NCBI GenBank assembly: GCA_964036155.1 | Contig: OZ038422.1 | Coordinates: 77,771,201 to 77,835,200, forward strand | Direction of reading: 5' to 3' | Source: Diploscapter coronatus | Taxonomy: Eukaryota > Nematoda > Chromadorea > Rhabditida > Rhabditidae | DNA length: 64,000 bases | Shown here: positions 49,201 to 59,515 of the stretch, in pieces | Layout: each line of letters starts with the position of its first letter | Position numbering within the stretch: the first letter of the stretch is position 1 | Notes under the pieces: generated by a model | What the model saw: the letters and a program-made list of their open reading frames with translations, nothing else | Databases searched by the model: none | What the model was told of the DNA's origin: nothing | Translations under genes and position numbers: made by a program

Positions 49201-52146
49201 GCAGATTCGTCGGCTCTTCCTCGTCTTTCGGAGTTCCGGGAGCACTCTTCAGAATGTCCGGCACTTTGTTTCTGAAATTTCGAAAATCCGAGAAAATAAA
49301 TTTGCAAAAAAGTAGCAAAATTCTCGATTTTACTCACAATCACAGACAGTGAACCAATTTGCCTCTTAAACCTTAAAAATATTCAGGAAATGCATACGGT
49401 TCAATTTTGATGTTCCCCACGTCTTCGGGAGAAATGTAGCTGCCAAAAGTGGCCATTGCGATGAAATGCACGAGTTCGGACGAAGGAACGTGACCGAAAC
49501 AGGCGCCTTTACCCGTGTTCGCTTGTAGCTGAAAAAATTAGGGCAGGTTTCACGAATTTAGGAAGAGATCAATAAAGGATTCCAATGAATTTTGTTAATA
49601 TGGCTAGTAGTGAAGTAACAAAATAGGGGTCAGGAAAAATTAGTTGGCATTTTTATCGTTTCAATCTCAAGCTATTCTGAGATTTACCTGAATGAACGAG
49701 CAGGACACTGTGTAGCTCCTTAACTGCGCGAGAAGCTTCTGCATGGCTTCTTGATCTGGAATTCCACAGACCGCATCCGTGATCACGATTATTCCTGAAA
49801 AGTCGAATTTGAATTTTTTCTAAGGAGAAATTCGTACCGCTCTGCGTATTTTCAGGCATCATCTGCGTGGCTACCAGACCGAGTCTGAGCATGAAGACTA
49901 ATGACCACTCGGGGTGAATGTAGCCGTCCACTTTGGCATCGACAGTATCATCTCGCTGCTCGTCCGTTACGTTCCTAAAATAAGGATTTGAAAGTGCCAA
50001 AGTTTCATTAAAAATATTATCTTGTTTGACGAAGACTTAGTAAATGTTGAAAACGACTAATTATGAATAAACTAGTGATTTTTTATTTGAAAACAATGGT
50101 CAAATAGTCTTTGGGGAAGGTTCATTTTGAGATTATAGGAAAAATTGAAATAAAATAATTCTACCAAGCGATTTTCTTCTGTTCATGCAACGAGGTCTCC
50201 CTTCTGAACAAATTCGTCCTGCTAGGGAAGGTCGCGTCTTTCAGTTCCTGGAGATGCTGCTCAACTGAATTGTCTGCCTCCTGAAAATTTTCAAAGTTAA
50301 GATAAGTTTTTGAAAATTCAAGATAATAATTTCTTGGAAAGAACCCACATTCGTATTCGAAATAGGAAAATTACCTTGAAACCCTTGGGCAATTCGAAAA
50401 ATCGTCCGTACTTCTTGACGACTTCTTTTCGATGCAGCTGCTTGCGAGCCTGGTACGCCGCCATGTCGTCGTATCTGAGTTTTATGTTTTCAAAAAGCAT
50501 TCTTGAAGAATCATATTTTAGCTCACTCAATTTCTCCCCTCGCATTGACTTCCGTGAACGAGTCGAATTTGTTCTGAAATTTTACTTTTTAAATAAACTA
50601 TAAAACTTGAAAACCACGACTTTTTAACAGACAAAATTTTCAATAGAAGGTTCCTGCTATCTCAAGGTTTTCTCGGATTATTCGAACCTCGTTTTCTCAA
50701 ATCACCAAAAATTTCACCCGATGCCTTCTCCTGAGCTGTCCCCATTTCTGCATGATGGGTCTCGAGAATTCGTACAGCTTGATGAGGATGTCGTTGAATT
50801 TGACGGTCACTTGGTCCACAACTTCCGATACATTCGCTTCGGTCAAAAGAACGCCTTGCGCAAGGACCTGGAAAAGCACTTATTTTCAAAACATAAACTG
50901 ATGTAATTAGTAGATAATTATTTCATTTGTGCACAAAAGTTATAAACTCCAAGAACACTATCAGTGTCGGTATTGTTGCCCAAAAAGTCGCACTTCTTCA
51001 ACTAAAAAATCACTTTTTCGGACAACCAGTCCGACTTCCAAGTTGGTGCTTCTTAGGCAAAAAATACCATCACAGAAGATATACGCTTCAGGAAAATTGC
51101 CAAAAAATATTCTTGAAAATGTCGATATTGCTTTATCGCTCATCGTATAGACGAAAAGTTGAACAATATCAATCTTACCAAATCTTCTTCGAACCCGAGA
51201 AATGGCACGAAAACGCAGACAGTCGCGTAGATCTGGGGGCTGAATGTGTTGGTTGTTCCGGGAATCACGAACTGAAAATTTCATTTTTCTTCAATTTAGA
51301 AAACAACAAGTGCCTACAGTTTTGGCGACATTGGCCATGCTGAGCCGAAGCGTGGTGAGCAGTTTCTGATGCAGGCAGCAGCCCTCTCGGTCGTCCTAAA
51401 AATTTCAAAACGCGTAATTTTGTTTCATAGGTCTCAAACTTCCATAATAAACACCTCAATGCTAAACGAAGTAATCCTTTGTCAAGAAAGTCGAAAGATA
51501 ATACATTTTATGCTTCCTAAAAATAAAAAAAAATGAACGAGTTTACCCCAACAAAAGTGGACGGGCTCAAATCCAGTACGAACGCGTGTCGATAATATCG
51601 AGACAGGTAGATCACCTAGAAAAGTACAGTAGTCTTCAAAAATGAACAAAAGCGATTAGAATACCTTAGTATCAGCACAGACGCGAAATTGTTCGCCTTC
51701 GACGATTTCATCTCCATTCCCGCCTTTCGGAACGATGCCCACCACAGACATTTCTTGACGGCAGAGCGAGCCGTCTTTCTGAAAAAAATTTTCAGTCAAA
51801 TAGATCGAATAGTCGAGCTAAAAAATTCCAAATACTAGATTTTTGAAACGTAGAAAAAGGATGTGTTTTACTTTGATTTATCTAAAAATCGAGATTTTTT
51901 GGAAAGCTCATGAAACTTTTAAGGATAATAACTCCAGTAAAAATATTATGAACTTTAAAAAAAAAAAAGACTAACGGTTTGCTCGTTGTCGATTTTGATG
52001 GCTTTGTTGATGTGATCGAAGAACCAGTGCGCTCTAACATTCCTCGACACGCGGTAGTTCTTGTGCATTTTGATGTAGACCTCCCCTGCCTCGCGCAGCT
52101 GTTCTGTGCCTGTCTGATTCGAAGAAGGAACTTCGGAAACCGGCAT
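19386..52146 (-). CDS. SZT2: SZT2, scaffold subunit of the KICSTOR complex
   Basis: SZT2 is the large subunit of KICSTOR (with KPTN, ITFG2 and KICS2). It brings GATOR1 to the lysosome so that amino-acid shortage shuts off mTORC1. Ninety-two coding exons join in phase to 3510 codons plus TAA; human SZT2 is about 3430. Diagnostic segments in family order: near the N-terminus KNYRVSRNVRAHWF; LGLVATQMMPENTQSGIIVI, then TDAVCGIPD, the vWA-like region (about 335-370); GHVPSSELVHFIAMATFGSY (about 410); MERILVRYD (about 875); FIPRLDFSFIPRQRLLYGV (about 2525); HSFTYDFHLRILSKYL (about 2940). Ser-rich and charged insertions (exons 28, 52, 58, 72 and 81-85) separate conserved blocks. The start is the first ATG, 8 bases after an acceptor (AATTCAG). 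Two introns have GC donors (13 and 28). The exon 29/30 junction is uncertain. Introns hold a GST gene, a tRNA gene and a 4.6-kb gap. No frameshift seen. Confidence 0.93.
21232..21315 (+). tRNA. tRNA-Leu(UAA), in an SZT2 intron
   Basis: It folds as a class II tRNA without intron. The 7-bp acceptor stem is GGTGCGA with TCGCATC (one G-T pair); the D stem is GCCA/TGGC with a G-rich loop; the anticodon stem TTTCC/GGAAA closes the loop CTTAAAA, giving anticodon TAA. A long variable arm TGAG-CTTAT-CTCA is diagnostic for Leu/Ser, and the T stem is TTGGG/CCCAA with loop TTCAATT. The internal B box GGTTCAATTCC is present and a T5 pol III terminator follows at 21318-21322. The discriminator base is G rather than the usual A of tRNA-Leu, so charging could be impaired. 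It lies in SZT2 intron 86, opposite strand. Confidence 0.85.
28231..28724 (+). promoter_or_regulatory. Presumed GST promoter inside SZT2 intron 60
   Basis: These 494 bases of SZT2 intron precede the nested GST start. They must hold its promoter if it is transcribed on its own. No clear TATA box; the repeated TTCGAAT words (28376-28395) are the only pattern seen. Confidence 0.35.
28725..29801 (+). CDS. Sigma-class glutathione S-transferase, nested in SZT2
   Basis: Conjugates glutathione to electrophiles in the cytosol; nematode sigma GSTs serve in detoxification and prostaglandin isomerisation. Exons: 28725-28784, 28829-28901, 29016-29108, 29149-29276, 29447-29531, 29578-29681 and 29721-29801, in phase, 207 aa, the usual length. 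The N-terminal thioredoxin fold starts MVSYKLYYFPIRGPAE with Tyr8 as the catalytic tyrosine, then MPVL with cis-Pro52 and the glutathione gamma-Glu site ESFAINRYLAR (Glu63, Ser64). The helical domain has GFFADSGLTWIDLFVADH, the N-capping box region, and ends RPETFV. The exon 3 acceptor at 29014-29015 was preferred to one 15 bases upstream because it gives the family spacing HKADMPF. The whole gene lies in SZT2 intron 60 (28231-29932) on the other strand. An acceptor-like CTTTTAG stands 10 bases before the ATG. Confidence 0.92.
29891..29896 (+). terminator. Poly(A) signal of the GST gene
   Basis: AATAAA, 90 bases after the GST stop and still inside the SZT2 intron, so the nested transcript can end before the next SZT2 exon. 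Confidence 0.55.
29933..40414 (-). other. SZT2: SZT2 exons 29-60 (coordinates)
   Basis: Coding exons: 40414-40308, 40115-40000 (or from 40123), 38452-38252, 37947-37747, 37598-37506, 37006-36903, 36779-36673, 36627-36557, 36510-36410, 36364-36238, 36194-36070, 35915-35772, 35541-35449, 35291-35217, 35140-34960, 34913-34805, 34760-34682, 34479-34335, 34212-34131, 33972-33752, 33488-33275, 33112-33013, 32803-32666, 32538-32398, 32066-31985, 31924-31804, 31600-31533, 31484-31393, 31184-31037, 30825-30650, 30415-30324, 30077-29933. Uncertain points: the exon 30 acceptor (CTGAG versus ATCAG) and the ends of exons 31 and 32, chosen for phase. Confidence 0.75.
38453..39999 (-). other. SZT2 intron 30, 1.5 kb
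   Basis: Long for this gene. No exon of SZT2 or of another gene could be found on either strand; the sequence is T-rich on the plus strand with CT-rich stretches near 39500-39790. Confidence 0.5.
40415..45010 (-). other. SZT2 intron 28, 4.6 kb
   Basis: By far the longest intron of the gene. No convincing exon lies inside; the short open frames lack family matches and usually lack ATG. It contains a homeodomain-like TAATTA cluster (42716-42785) and a GC-richer island (42830-43130). It may hold enhancers or an internal promoter. A missed in-phase SZT2 exon cannot be excluded. Confidence 0.5.
42716..42785. promoter_or_regulatory. Cluster of TAATTA homeodomain-like sites
   Basis: In 70 bases there are at least six ATTA-core words: TTAATTAG, CAATTAAC, ATAATTAG, TTTAATTAG, CAATTAAG and TTTAATTAG, spaced roughly every 10-12 bases. 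This looks like a homeodomain (Antp/paired-type) binding array or a degenerate short tandem repeat. Confidence 0.4.
45011..52146 (-). other. SZT2: SZT2 exons 1-28 (coordinates)
   Basis: Coding exons in transcript order: 52146-51976, 51778-51665, 51615-51547, 51395-51318, 51271-51179, 50867-50718, 50573-50527, 50474-50375, 50280-50165, 49974-49838, 49794-49688, 49528-49398, 49271-49095 (GC donor), 48882-48781, 48734-48637, 48499-48388, 48341-48222, 48028-47879, 47796-47716, 47641-47554, 47463-47363, 47187-47055, 46939-46835, 46791-46714, 46556-46462, 46300-46126, 45914-45814, 45233-45011 (GC donor). Each boundary was set by acceptor and donor plus phase. Least certain are the exon 22 ends (AAG acceptor, GTCAGA donor). 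Confidence 0.8.
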
Positions 52147-53315
52147 TGCGCTTCCTGAATTCGACAAATTTCAATGAAAAATGTCAGTTGTCAGAAAAAT
52201 TAAAAAAAAAAAAAAAAAAAGTAAGTAAATTGAAATCGAAATCAAGAAAGGTGTAGGAAAGAATGTCTTTCCGAATTTTGAATGAATTTTTTGAGCTAAT
52301 TCAAGGAGTTACTTATTATTTGGTGGTTTACCTATTCCACCGACTACTGATTAGTTTGGGAAAGTGCTGAATTTTCCCCCATCAGCCAGTGCTTTCGATT
52401 TTTTCAACTTTTCCCGTATATTTTCGTTCAAAATGTAAACACACATTAATTTTCAACGGATTAAGAGACACAGATGGTCAAACGATTCAGTTTCTAGTCA
52501 ATTCTGCTCAAAGTTTCGACCAATTTCGAAATTTTCCCAACTTTATTCCATTTTTCAAGAAACCGATTTTTCGGGTTAATTTTCCAAGTTTCAAAACTGT
52601 ACCTGTCGATTCATTTCCAACCATCGCTACAATAACTCACGTCTACTTTTTCACGTCATCAAGGTCTCCTGAAAAAATTCATTTTAAAAAATTTCACCGA
52701 AAAGTCGAAGAAAATTAAGCAAAAATTTTGAAAATCGAGAAAACACGTGAAAATGCACACTTGCCGAGATCCGCAAAGTGGCGTATTTCGAACGAACCCC
52801 GCGCATTTTCGTCGATTCGAATTTCGTTGCCTCATTTGTCGTCCCGATTTTTTTCTTCTATTTCCCTAATTTCTAGATTTTTCCCGTGTAGTTGATGTCC
52901 TGGAACGTTCTGATCATTTTTAGATAGATTTTCGAAGATTTTGAGAGGAAAACGACAAAATTTTTGTCGTGAATTGCGACCTTCGCCCTTTCTATTTCTA
53001 GAAAAGCAAAAATTGTTTTCAGATTGAATCTATCCCCAATGTAAAAATGTTTTCCTCTCATCTTTCTGCTTCAAAATAAAAACAGTATTTCTTGCTGCTC
53101 AACACAATTCACCGTTTTACTTTTATCTTTGATTTTACAGTTATAAAATAAATGGTTTAATTACCCAAGTTTGAGATAAATAAATTGATTTTCGTATTCC
53201 TCTGCCAGCCGATTTTATCCTGACCTTCGCTGCACCTGATTTTCACTCAATCGACCAGCTAACCATTTTCAATTTCGACACATCTTTGATAATTTTCCAA
53301 TTACAGTCCACCAAA
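52147..53315. promoter_or_regulatory. Divergent promoter region
   Basis: Separates the head-to-head starts of SZT2 (-) and the type I membrane protein gene (+). It contains a poly(A) run at 52203-52220 and, at the right end, the acceptor TTACAG (53301-53306) 9 bases before the membrane-protein ATG. An open frame at 52389-52718 begins with GTG and has no in-frame ATG, so it is not called a gene. Confidence 0.45.
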
Positions 53316-56101
53316 ATGGTCTCCAACTCAGTCATCCATTTGCTGGTCTTCACTCTGCTCGTCGTCTCTGCTACGGCTGTCTCCTTCGAGGACGTTCTTC
53401 AAACCAATCAAGTCAATTCGAAAAAAGCTTTTTCTAAAAAAAAATTGAAATGTTTATTTCAGTACACCCTGATCTCTCACCAGCACTGCGAGGTTCTGGT
53501 CGAGGCCAATCTCGGCGATGAGAAGCAATGTCCTCTGGCTGCCAATCCTGAATGGTAGGTTTAAAAAAATCACACATGTTCTATTCTCGTGGTTTTGTCC
53601 CGAAATTCTGTTTTTAAAATGATCAAAAAATCGTTTTTCAGTAGAAACTGGATTCCTCCTCTAAAAATCTAATTTCTCAGCTCGAAAAATCGCTTTTTCT
53701 AAAAAAAAAAAAAAAGATACCTACTTTTTTTCTTAATTGAAGATAAGAATTTCAGGTCAAGTCCCTCTAATTCGGAGTGCATGCGGAAGAGTCTGAGAGT
53801 GGCCCTGCTGCCCGATATCTACTCCAAGTCGGCCCCTCGAATGCTCGTCGCAATGAACCAGCCTTCCGCCAACCCGCCCTACTTCGGACAGAGATCCGAG
53901 TTCTTCATCGATCATATTCCGGTAAAGTCTTCTTTTTTAACTTTAAAACTCAAGAAATTTTCGACTTGAAAATTATTTCTCATCAGAGTTGTCGATGACT
54001 TTTCTCAAACTAAAGAAATATTTAAAGTGATTTTTCGTGGTTTCAGCTCCTGACTGGAACCAACACGAGCGTCAAATTCAACTACCTGCAAAAGGACGAC
54101 AAATCCAGGAAGCAGATCTACTTGAGCTCGCTCACTAACGCTCATACGGTAGGCCGCCTGATTTTTTTCTCGTCATAAATTCTTGAGGAAAACCCGGAAA
54201 AAAGAAACTATTCTTCTTTAAAAATAAGGAAACATTCCCAGACCGATTTAAGAAGTTAATGAAAAATGCAATTCCACGTCAAGTTTAAAGAAGTAGAGCT
54301 TATAAGACCTCTTATTTGCAGGTGGAGTACCTGCTGTACGATCACACGACTCGTTTCCTGTACGTGCTGGTGTCCGAGCCAAAACAGTTCCTGCGATGTT
54401 TCATCTATATTGTTGATGATTTCTTCGAGAGTATGAAAGCATAACTTTTAAAATCTGCTTCTAAAAAGGATCCTTGTAATTTTTAAACTTTCTTTATCCT
54501 CACCTATTTGTAGTTTATCCTCTGTCTAGATCATGCTATTTTTTTATAGAAAACTGAAAAATAGATTGATGATGAATTTTTCCAGCGGGCCATGTGATCC
54601 CCTACTTGATGAATTTCATCATCAATCAGAAGTCGCAGGATCGCTTCAACTGGGTGGTGGATTCTTATTCTGGCAAGGTAAGAAAATCATTCGTTTTCAG
54701 GGAAATCAAATTTTTCATCTTTTACAGAATTCTCATGAAAATTTGTTGGATAGTTTAATTTCCTGAAAATTAAATTCAGGTGCGGTACTCGGTTCACTCG
54801 AGCAGGGAAGACTCGAAGATTTCCGTGTTCGAGCTGCCGATCGGGCGACTTTTCAATGCTCTGCACGAGGGCGAGAAAGGCGAATTGGTACTTAAAGCTG
54901 AGGAAAACCAGGTCTTCGTAAGGTTAGAAGAGTTTTTTTTTAATTAGTGTTTTTTAAACTTGATTTCGATCTGAAATGAATTAGATTTACTTCAGATTGA
55001 AAGATATTTAGTATGTTCAATAAACTCATGAATAAATGATACTTGTGCAAGCAATTCTGGTTCTTTAATCGGTTTATTCTAAAAACCATGTTTTTACTAT
55101 TCAGTATGCTTGGGGGAATCACTTTATCTGTGGAATCTAATCCTTCATCCGACCTGACGATTCCCTTTTTCCGCTCGCATCCCGGCAGCAAGTTCGAACT
55201 CAAGTGCGACAGACTCAGGGATAGAAGCAGCAAGACTCCTCTTGCTATCGTCAGGTTTGTTGTTGTTCTTTCAAAAATCGGAAATTCCAGGTTTATTTTT
55301 AAATTTGGTCATCTTCGTATCAACGCTTTTTGGAAAAGACGCATTTTCCACCTAAACGCTATTTACTTCTCATTTGTTTATTTTCCAACTTTGGAGAAAA
55401 TACTCGCAGCCAAAAATAGCTCTTTCTTTTCAAGAATACAGTTATTTGGCTTTCCAGAGACATGGACTACTGTCTGATGAAGTACGGACCTACAGCGGAA
55501 AAAGAGACCTGTGATGCGGAGAGAATGGCCTGGCTTGAGAAGAAAGGACATGTAAGATAAAAATTTGGAAATTTTTCTAACTTCCCCTTTCAGCTAAAAT
55601 CGTTTTCGAACTTCTGGACACTCTTCTGGCTGATCTTCAGCATCGTTCTTCTCACGCTTGTAAGTTGTTTTTTTTTATCAAAAGATCGAAAATTTGAACT
55701 TTATTCTATCTAGAAAAATATAGAAATGAGCTTAAAAACAACGGATAAAGAGTTTGAATTCAAACTTTAAAAAGTAACATTCTAATTTAAAAAAAAAAAA
55801 AAATTCAGGTGATCGTGTTTCTGCTGTGCTACATCTGTTGGCTGCGCCGCTCGTTCGACTCGGATCTGCCCCCGGACCCTGCACAGCAGCCCCTGCGCTA
55901 CTACAGGAACACTCAGCCCCACTACCAGTTCAATATGGATGTCTCCGTCGACAAATTCTCCACCAGGTACATTACTCAACATGAAATTAGAATTAACTAG
56001 TTCGGGATTTGAAGTGTTGAAAAATTAGCACTTTAAACAAGGACTATAATTTAGTTTTGTAAAGCTAGGAGTTTAATTTCAGAAGAAACTACTACAATTA
56101 G
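53316..56101 (+). CDS. Type I membrane protein, not recognised
   Basis: Exons: 53316-53411, 53463-53554, 53756-53921, 54047-54148, 54322-54430, 54586-54677, 54780-54922, 55105-55254, 55458-55551, 55594-55659, 55809-55966 and 56083-56101, in phase, 428 aa. It starts with a signal peptide (VIHLLVFTLLVVSATAVS, residues 6-23). A luminal or extracellular region follows, to about residue 340, with scattered cysteines and an NTS glycosylation site in TGTNTSVKF. One transmembrane helix (FWTLFWLIFSIVLLTLVIVF, continuing LLCYICWL) spans about 348-375. A cytosolic tail of about 53 residues starts RRSF and contains YYRN and YQF tyrosines. I know no family for the ectodomain. Intron 1 (51 bp) is a multiple of three and has no stop, so its retention would add 17 residues. 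It is head-to-head with SZT2 and upstream of the C3orf33-like gene. Confidence 0.8.
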
Positions 56102-56954
56102 ACAGGGCGAAAGACGCAGAAAATGAGAAGCAAGGTGAACTGAAGCGTCGCTATTTCGAGAAATTTTACGGTCATTTTCATGATATAACGATGTTGCAAA
56201 AATCTGTCTTCTTTCATTATTTTCTTTCGTTTTGGCTGGACCAATTTATCTTGTAGAAGTTTCGAAAACCTTCACAAAATTTTTAAAACTCTAATAAAAG
56301 AGGCTTTCATTTCAGAATAGAAGGACAACTCCTATCTCTTGGAGGGTAAAATTTTATGAAGGTTTTTCTTCAAAGAAATTGCTGTATTTTGCTCAACCTA
56401 TTTTTCCTTTCAATATTTCTCACAAAAACTTGGATTTCTGTAGTTTCAAGCTAAACTTATTTATTTTACCTTCTCAAACATGACGTTTTCATGCAATCAC
56501 AGCTTTAGTTACTTGCTTTGTATCTCGGTTATTTTTATTTAACAGTCCATTTTGTTCTTTTCTTGCCAACTAGCTTTCATTCACTTACGGGCAAGTTCCT
56601 TCAATACTCAAAATCACCCCCGTTCCAGGTCATTTCGGTGAGATTATTTCCTGTTTCTCTTTTTGCCTACTATTTTCCTCTTGTTCAGAAAACGAATAAA
56701 AAATTTAGTAGAATGGGAAAAATGTAGAACGATTAGATTGTCTGAAACATTTCTATATCGCATCTTTTTTCTTCGAAAGACTAACCTTCGTTTGAAATCC
56801 GATAGCTGTTTACTCGTCACGAATCGATTATTCGCGTTGTGAATTTGCGCAAATCTTGTTCGTTGCTCCTTTATTTACGCCTAGAAAATTTCTTCAGTTA
56901 TGCTAATTCCTCGTTAATTGACCAATTGATTATTCTAATTAAGAGGGTAATAAA
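56093..56954 (+). other. Intergenic with poly(A) signal and C3orf33-like leader
   Basis: AATAAA at 56293-56298 serves the membrane-protein gene. An acceptor TTTCTTCAG ends at 56897, 57 bases before the ATG of the next gene, and the resulting leader holds a five-codon upstream ORF at 56900-56917. No other coding content. Confidence 0.5.
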
Positions 56955-59515
56955 ATGGGTGAGTCGGAGGCGGCCGCAGTCGCATCGGAAGCCCTGAAGC
57001 TGGGCGAGGAGACTCACAATCAGAGCCACAGTCCGAAGGGGGTCTCTCAGCAAACAGTCCAGATGGTCGACCCTATCGACAAGTACTCGGCGTTCATTGT
57101 CAGGGTAAGATTTTTTCTTTAAATTTCGGTAAAGCAAGTGGACGATACAAATTATCCAAATGTTTAATAAGATATGTGAATGTTTTGGTATCTATTTGAA
57201 AATTTTGCTGAACTTCAGATTTCCCAGGTGTTCTTTTTGTTTCTTTAAAAAATGGAGAATAGGAAATAAATGAACCTTCCAGGGAACAATCGTCGGAATG
57301 GGCATCGTCGGAGTGGCGCTCTTTCTGAAGAACTCCAGAATTGTGAGATTTTTATTTCGGCTTTTGTTCATTTAATTTTTTTCAGTTCGCCAAATTCGAG
57401 CACGTCAGCCAGATTCCGAAGGATTTCATTCGGAAGGAACTCGAACTAAAGGGCAAAATCAGAGAGGTCGAATTTTTTGTTTTAAATTTCGATTTTCCTG
57501 AAAATTTGGCCCACTTTAGTTACACAGTTATTTTTATTTTCCCCTTTGATATGTCCCGGAAAATGTGCAAAAGTGGGAGCTATAAAAGAGTATAAGTGGT
57601 AAGAAGATGACAACTAAAGGGGTCACACATTATCTTCGCCAATTTATTATATCAGGAAAATATGTCCTTTCTTTCTGTAAAAGACGTTCTCCAGGTACTC
57701 CCTGATGGTGCATTCAAAGTCGAGCACGAGCCCATCATCAAGATCCCCTTCCTCAACAGAAAGTCCAAAAATGTGAGAATTTTCATCGAATACTTTTAGT
57801 AGACTTCTTAAAACTTGCCCTTTAAAAATCCGTAATCGATCAGCAGAAAAGAAAACCTCATATCGTGAGAGAGAAAGAGCATGTCTTCTTCTCCTTTCTC
57901 GACAAATACGGTATTTTTTGTATTTAGAGTTTTTAGAAGTCTGATTTTCGAAAAAAAAAAAACATATTTTGCAGGTTGGTCTGTTGAAAATGCGCCTTGC
58001 TGGCGTGGAGTTGTCGAAGGCCGGCCAGCAGTTCATCACCAAAGATCTCCGCATCGACAACAAACCCGTCACCTTCACTGTCATCAAGGTAAACGTTTGG
58101 CATTTTTGCTTATTTTTTCGCACATCTTCATAGTGATTTCTAGAAAGAACTTTTGATAGCTATTGAAACTCACATATTTACAGGTTTTTTGTTTATTTTT
58201 TTACTCTTCTCAAAACATTTCAGAAACCTACAAAAAATAACAGAAAAACCTGGAGTTTTCTTTAAATTCAGCAAATTTCAGGGATCAGAACAATCACCGG
58301 ACGAGATTGATGCAGAAATCACGCTGAAGAAGGTATTTATTTATTTATTTTTAAATCTTTATATCACCGATTTTCCAGAATTCGTTTTCTCGCACGAACT
58401 TGAATCTGGAAGTGGTGCGTCGCGGCTACGCGCGCGTGCCCGCGGTCGAAGATCCCAAACATCTCAAAGCCCTGCAGACTGTCCCGCCCTATGCCAGACT
58501 TATCAGCAGGCTGTTGCTCAGTGAAAAGGTTTCATTTTTTGTTTAATTGTTTATTTTCTCAAACTTTTCTTCTGTTATGTTTCAAAATTTTCGCATAATT
58601 CATCCTGGTCTTGGATTATATTGGGTGCCTGCTCAAAATCTCGAAATGCAATTTTATTCTCAAAGTGCATTTCTTTATTTTCAAATTCTTGCGCCACGAA
58701 CATTTTGAAACTTGTGGTATTTTGAAAGGGCCTAAACAATATCTAGTTTATTTGCAGGTAGCGGACCGCCGCGGCATCGGCGTGTGGGAGAGGGATACGT
58801 GGGTGGAGTCTGTGCAGTCGCTGCCCTCGCAGGTCGGTGGCATCGTCAAAGCCAACCCCATCGTCAAATTTACGGCAAGTCTTTTTTACTTTTATCTCAT
58901 TTTTCTTTCTGAAGGTCTTAATTAGGCTCGAATAGATCTTTTTGTACAAAAAGTAACTGTAGAATATATCGTTCTCACGGATCAGTTTGTGCTCTCTATT
59001 TGATGTCTTTGCAGGTGCTTCTATTCAACGTAACAAGAGACATAATCATTTATGGCGTCAAATTCACGCAGCAGGCCTACGCCGTCGCGCTCATCATGGC
59101 CGGATACATAGCTAGTGGATACAGGTAGGAGATTTCGACCCTGTAAAATGTCTTTCTTTCACCTATAGCATTTTCATTTTGAATCTAGATGTATTAGGAA
59201 TTTTTTTTTTAAAGTTAACTAAATTTATTTTCTTTGGTTCGATAGAAACATGGAATAACTGAAAAATTTTCTTATCTTGAACATAGTACCAAATTTTCGA
59301 AGGATACAAAAATAATTTTGAAAATCCAGATTTAATTCCTCTTGCTTTTTCGAATAATCAAATTATCCATTTCTATTCATTATGTTTAGCTTATTTATTA
59401 AACATATTCTGAAATTTTCTCAAATTATCTGTCGAATTTTAGGAAATTCGCAGTTGGAGTGGACCGAATCACGAATAAGTACAACCAGGTTCGACAAAGA
59501 CTCCACAAGAGCTGA
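56955..59515 (+). CDS. C3orf33-family membrane protein
   Basis: Exons: 56955-57104, 57283-57342, 57386-57466, 57695-57772, 57975-58088, 58282-58332, 58379-58528, 58758-58874, 59015-59124 and 59443-59515, in phase, 327 aa. It aligns with vertebrate C3orf33 through the first hydrophobic helix (GTIVGMGIVGVALFL, residues 51-65), then QIPKDFIRKELELKGKIREV, the beta-rich VLPDGAFKVEHEPIIKIPFL (human ENGLEIEHIPI), MRLAGVELSKAGQQFI, and LEVVRRGYARVPAV. This core resembles the SNase-like OB fold assigned to the family, but I see no nuclease catalytic triad. The C-terminus adds a second hydrophobic segment (YAVALIMAGYIASGY). The human protein is reported to affect AP-1/MAPK signalling; biochemical function is unknown. 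Intron 8 uses a GC donor (ACG then GCAAGT), required by phase. Confidence 0.85.

Noticed and set aside
52389..52718. 109-codon frame (+) between SZT2 and the membrane-protein gene
   Set aside because: Begins with GTG, has no in-frame ATG, no splice context and a low-complexity product.
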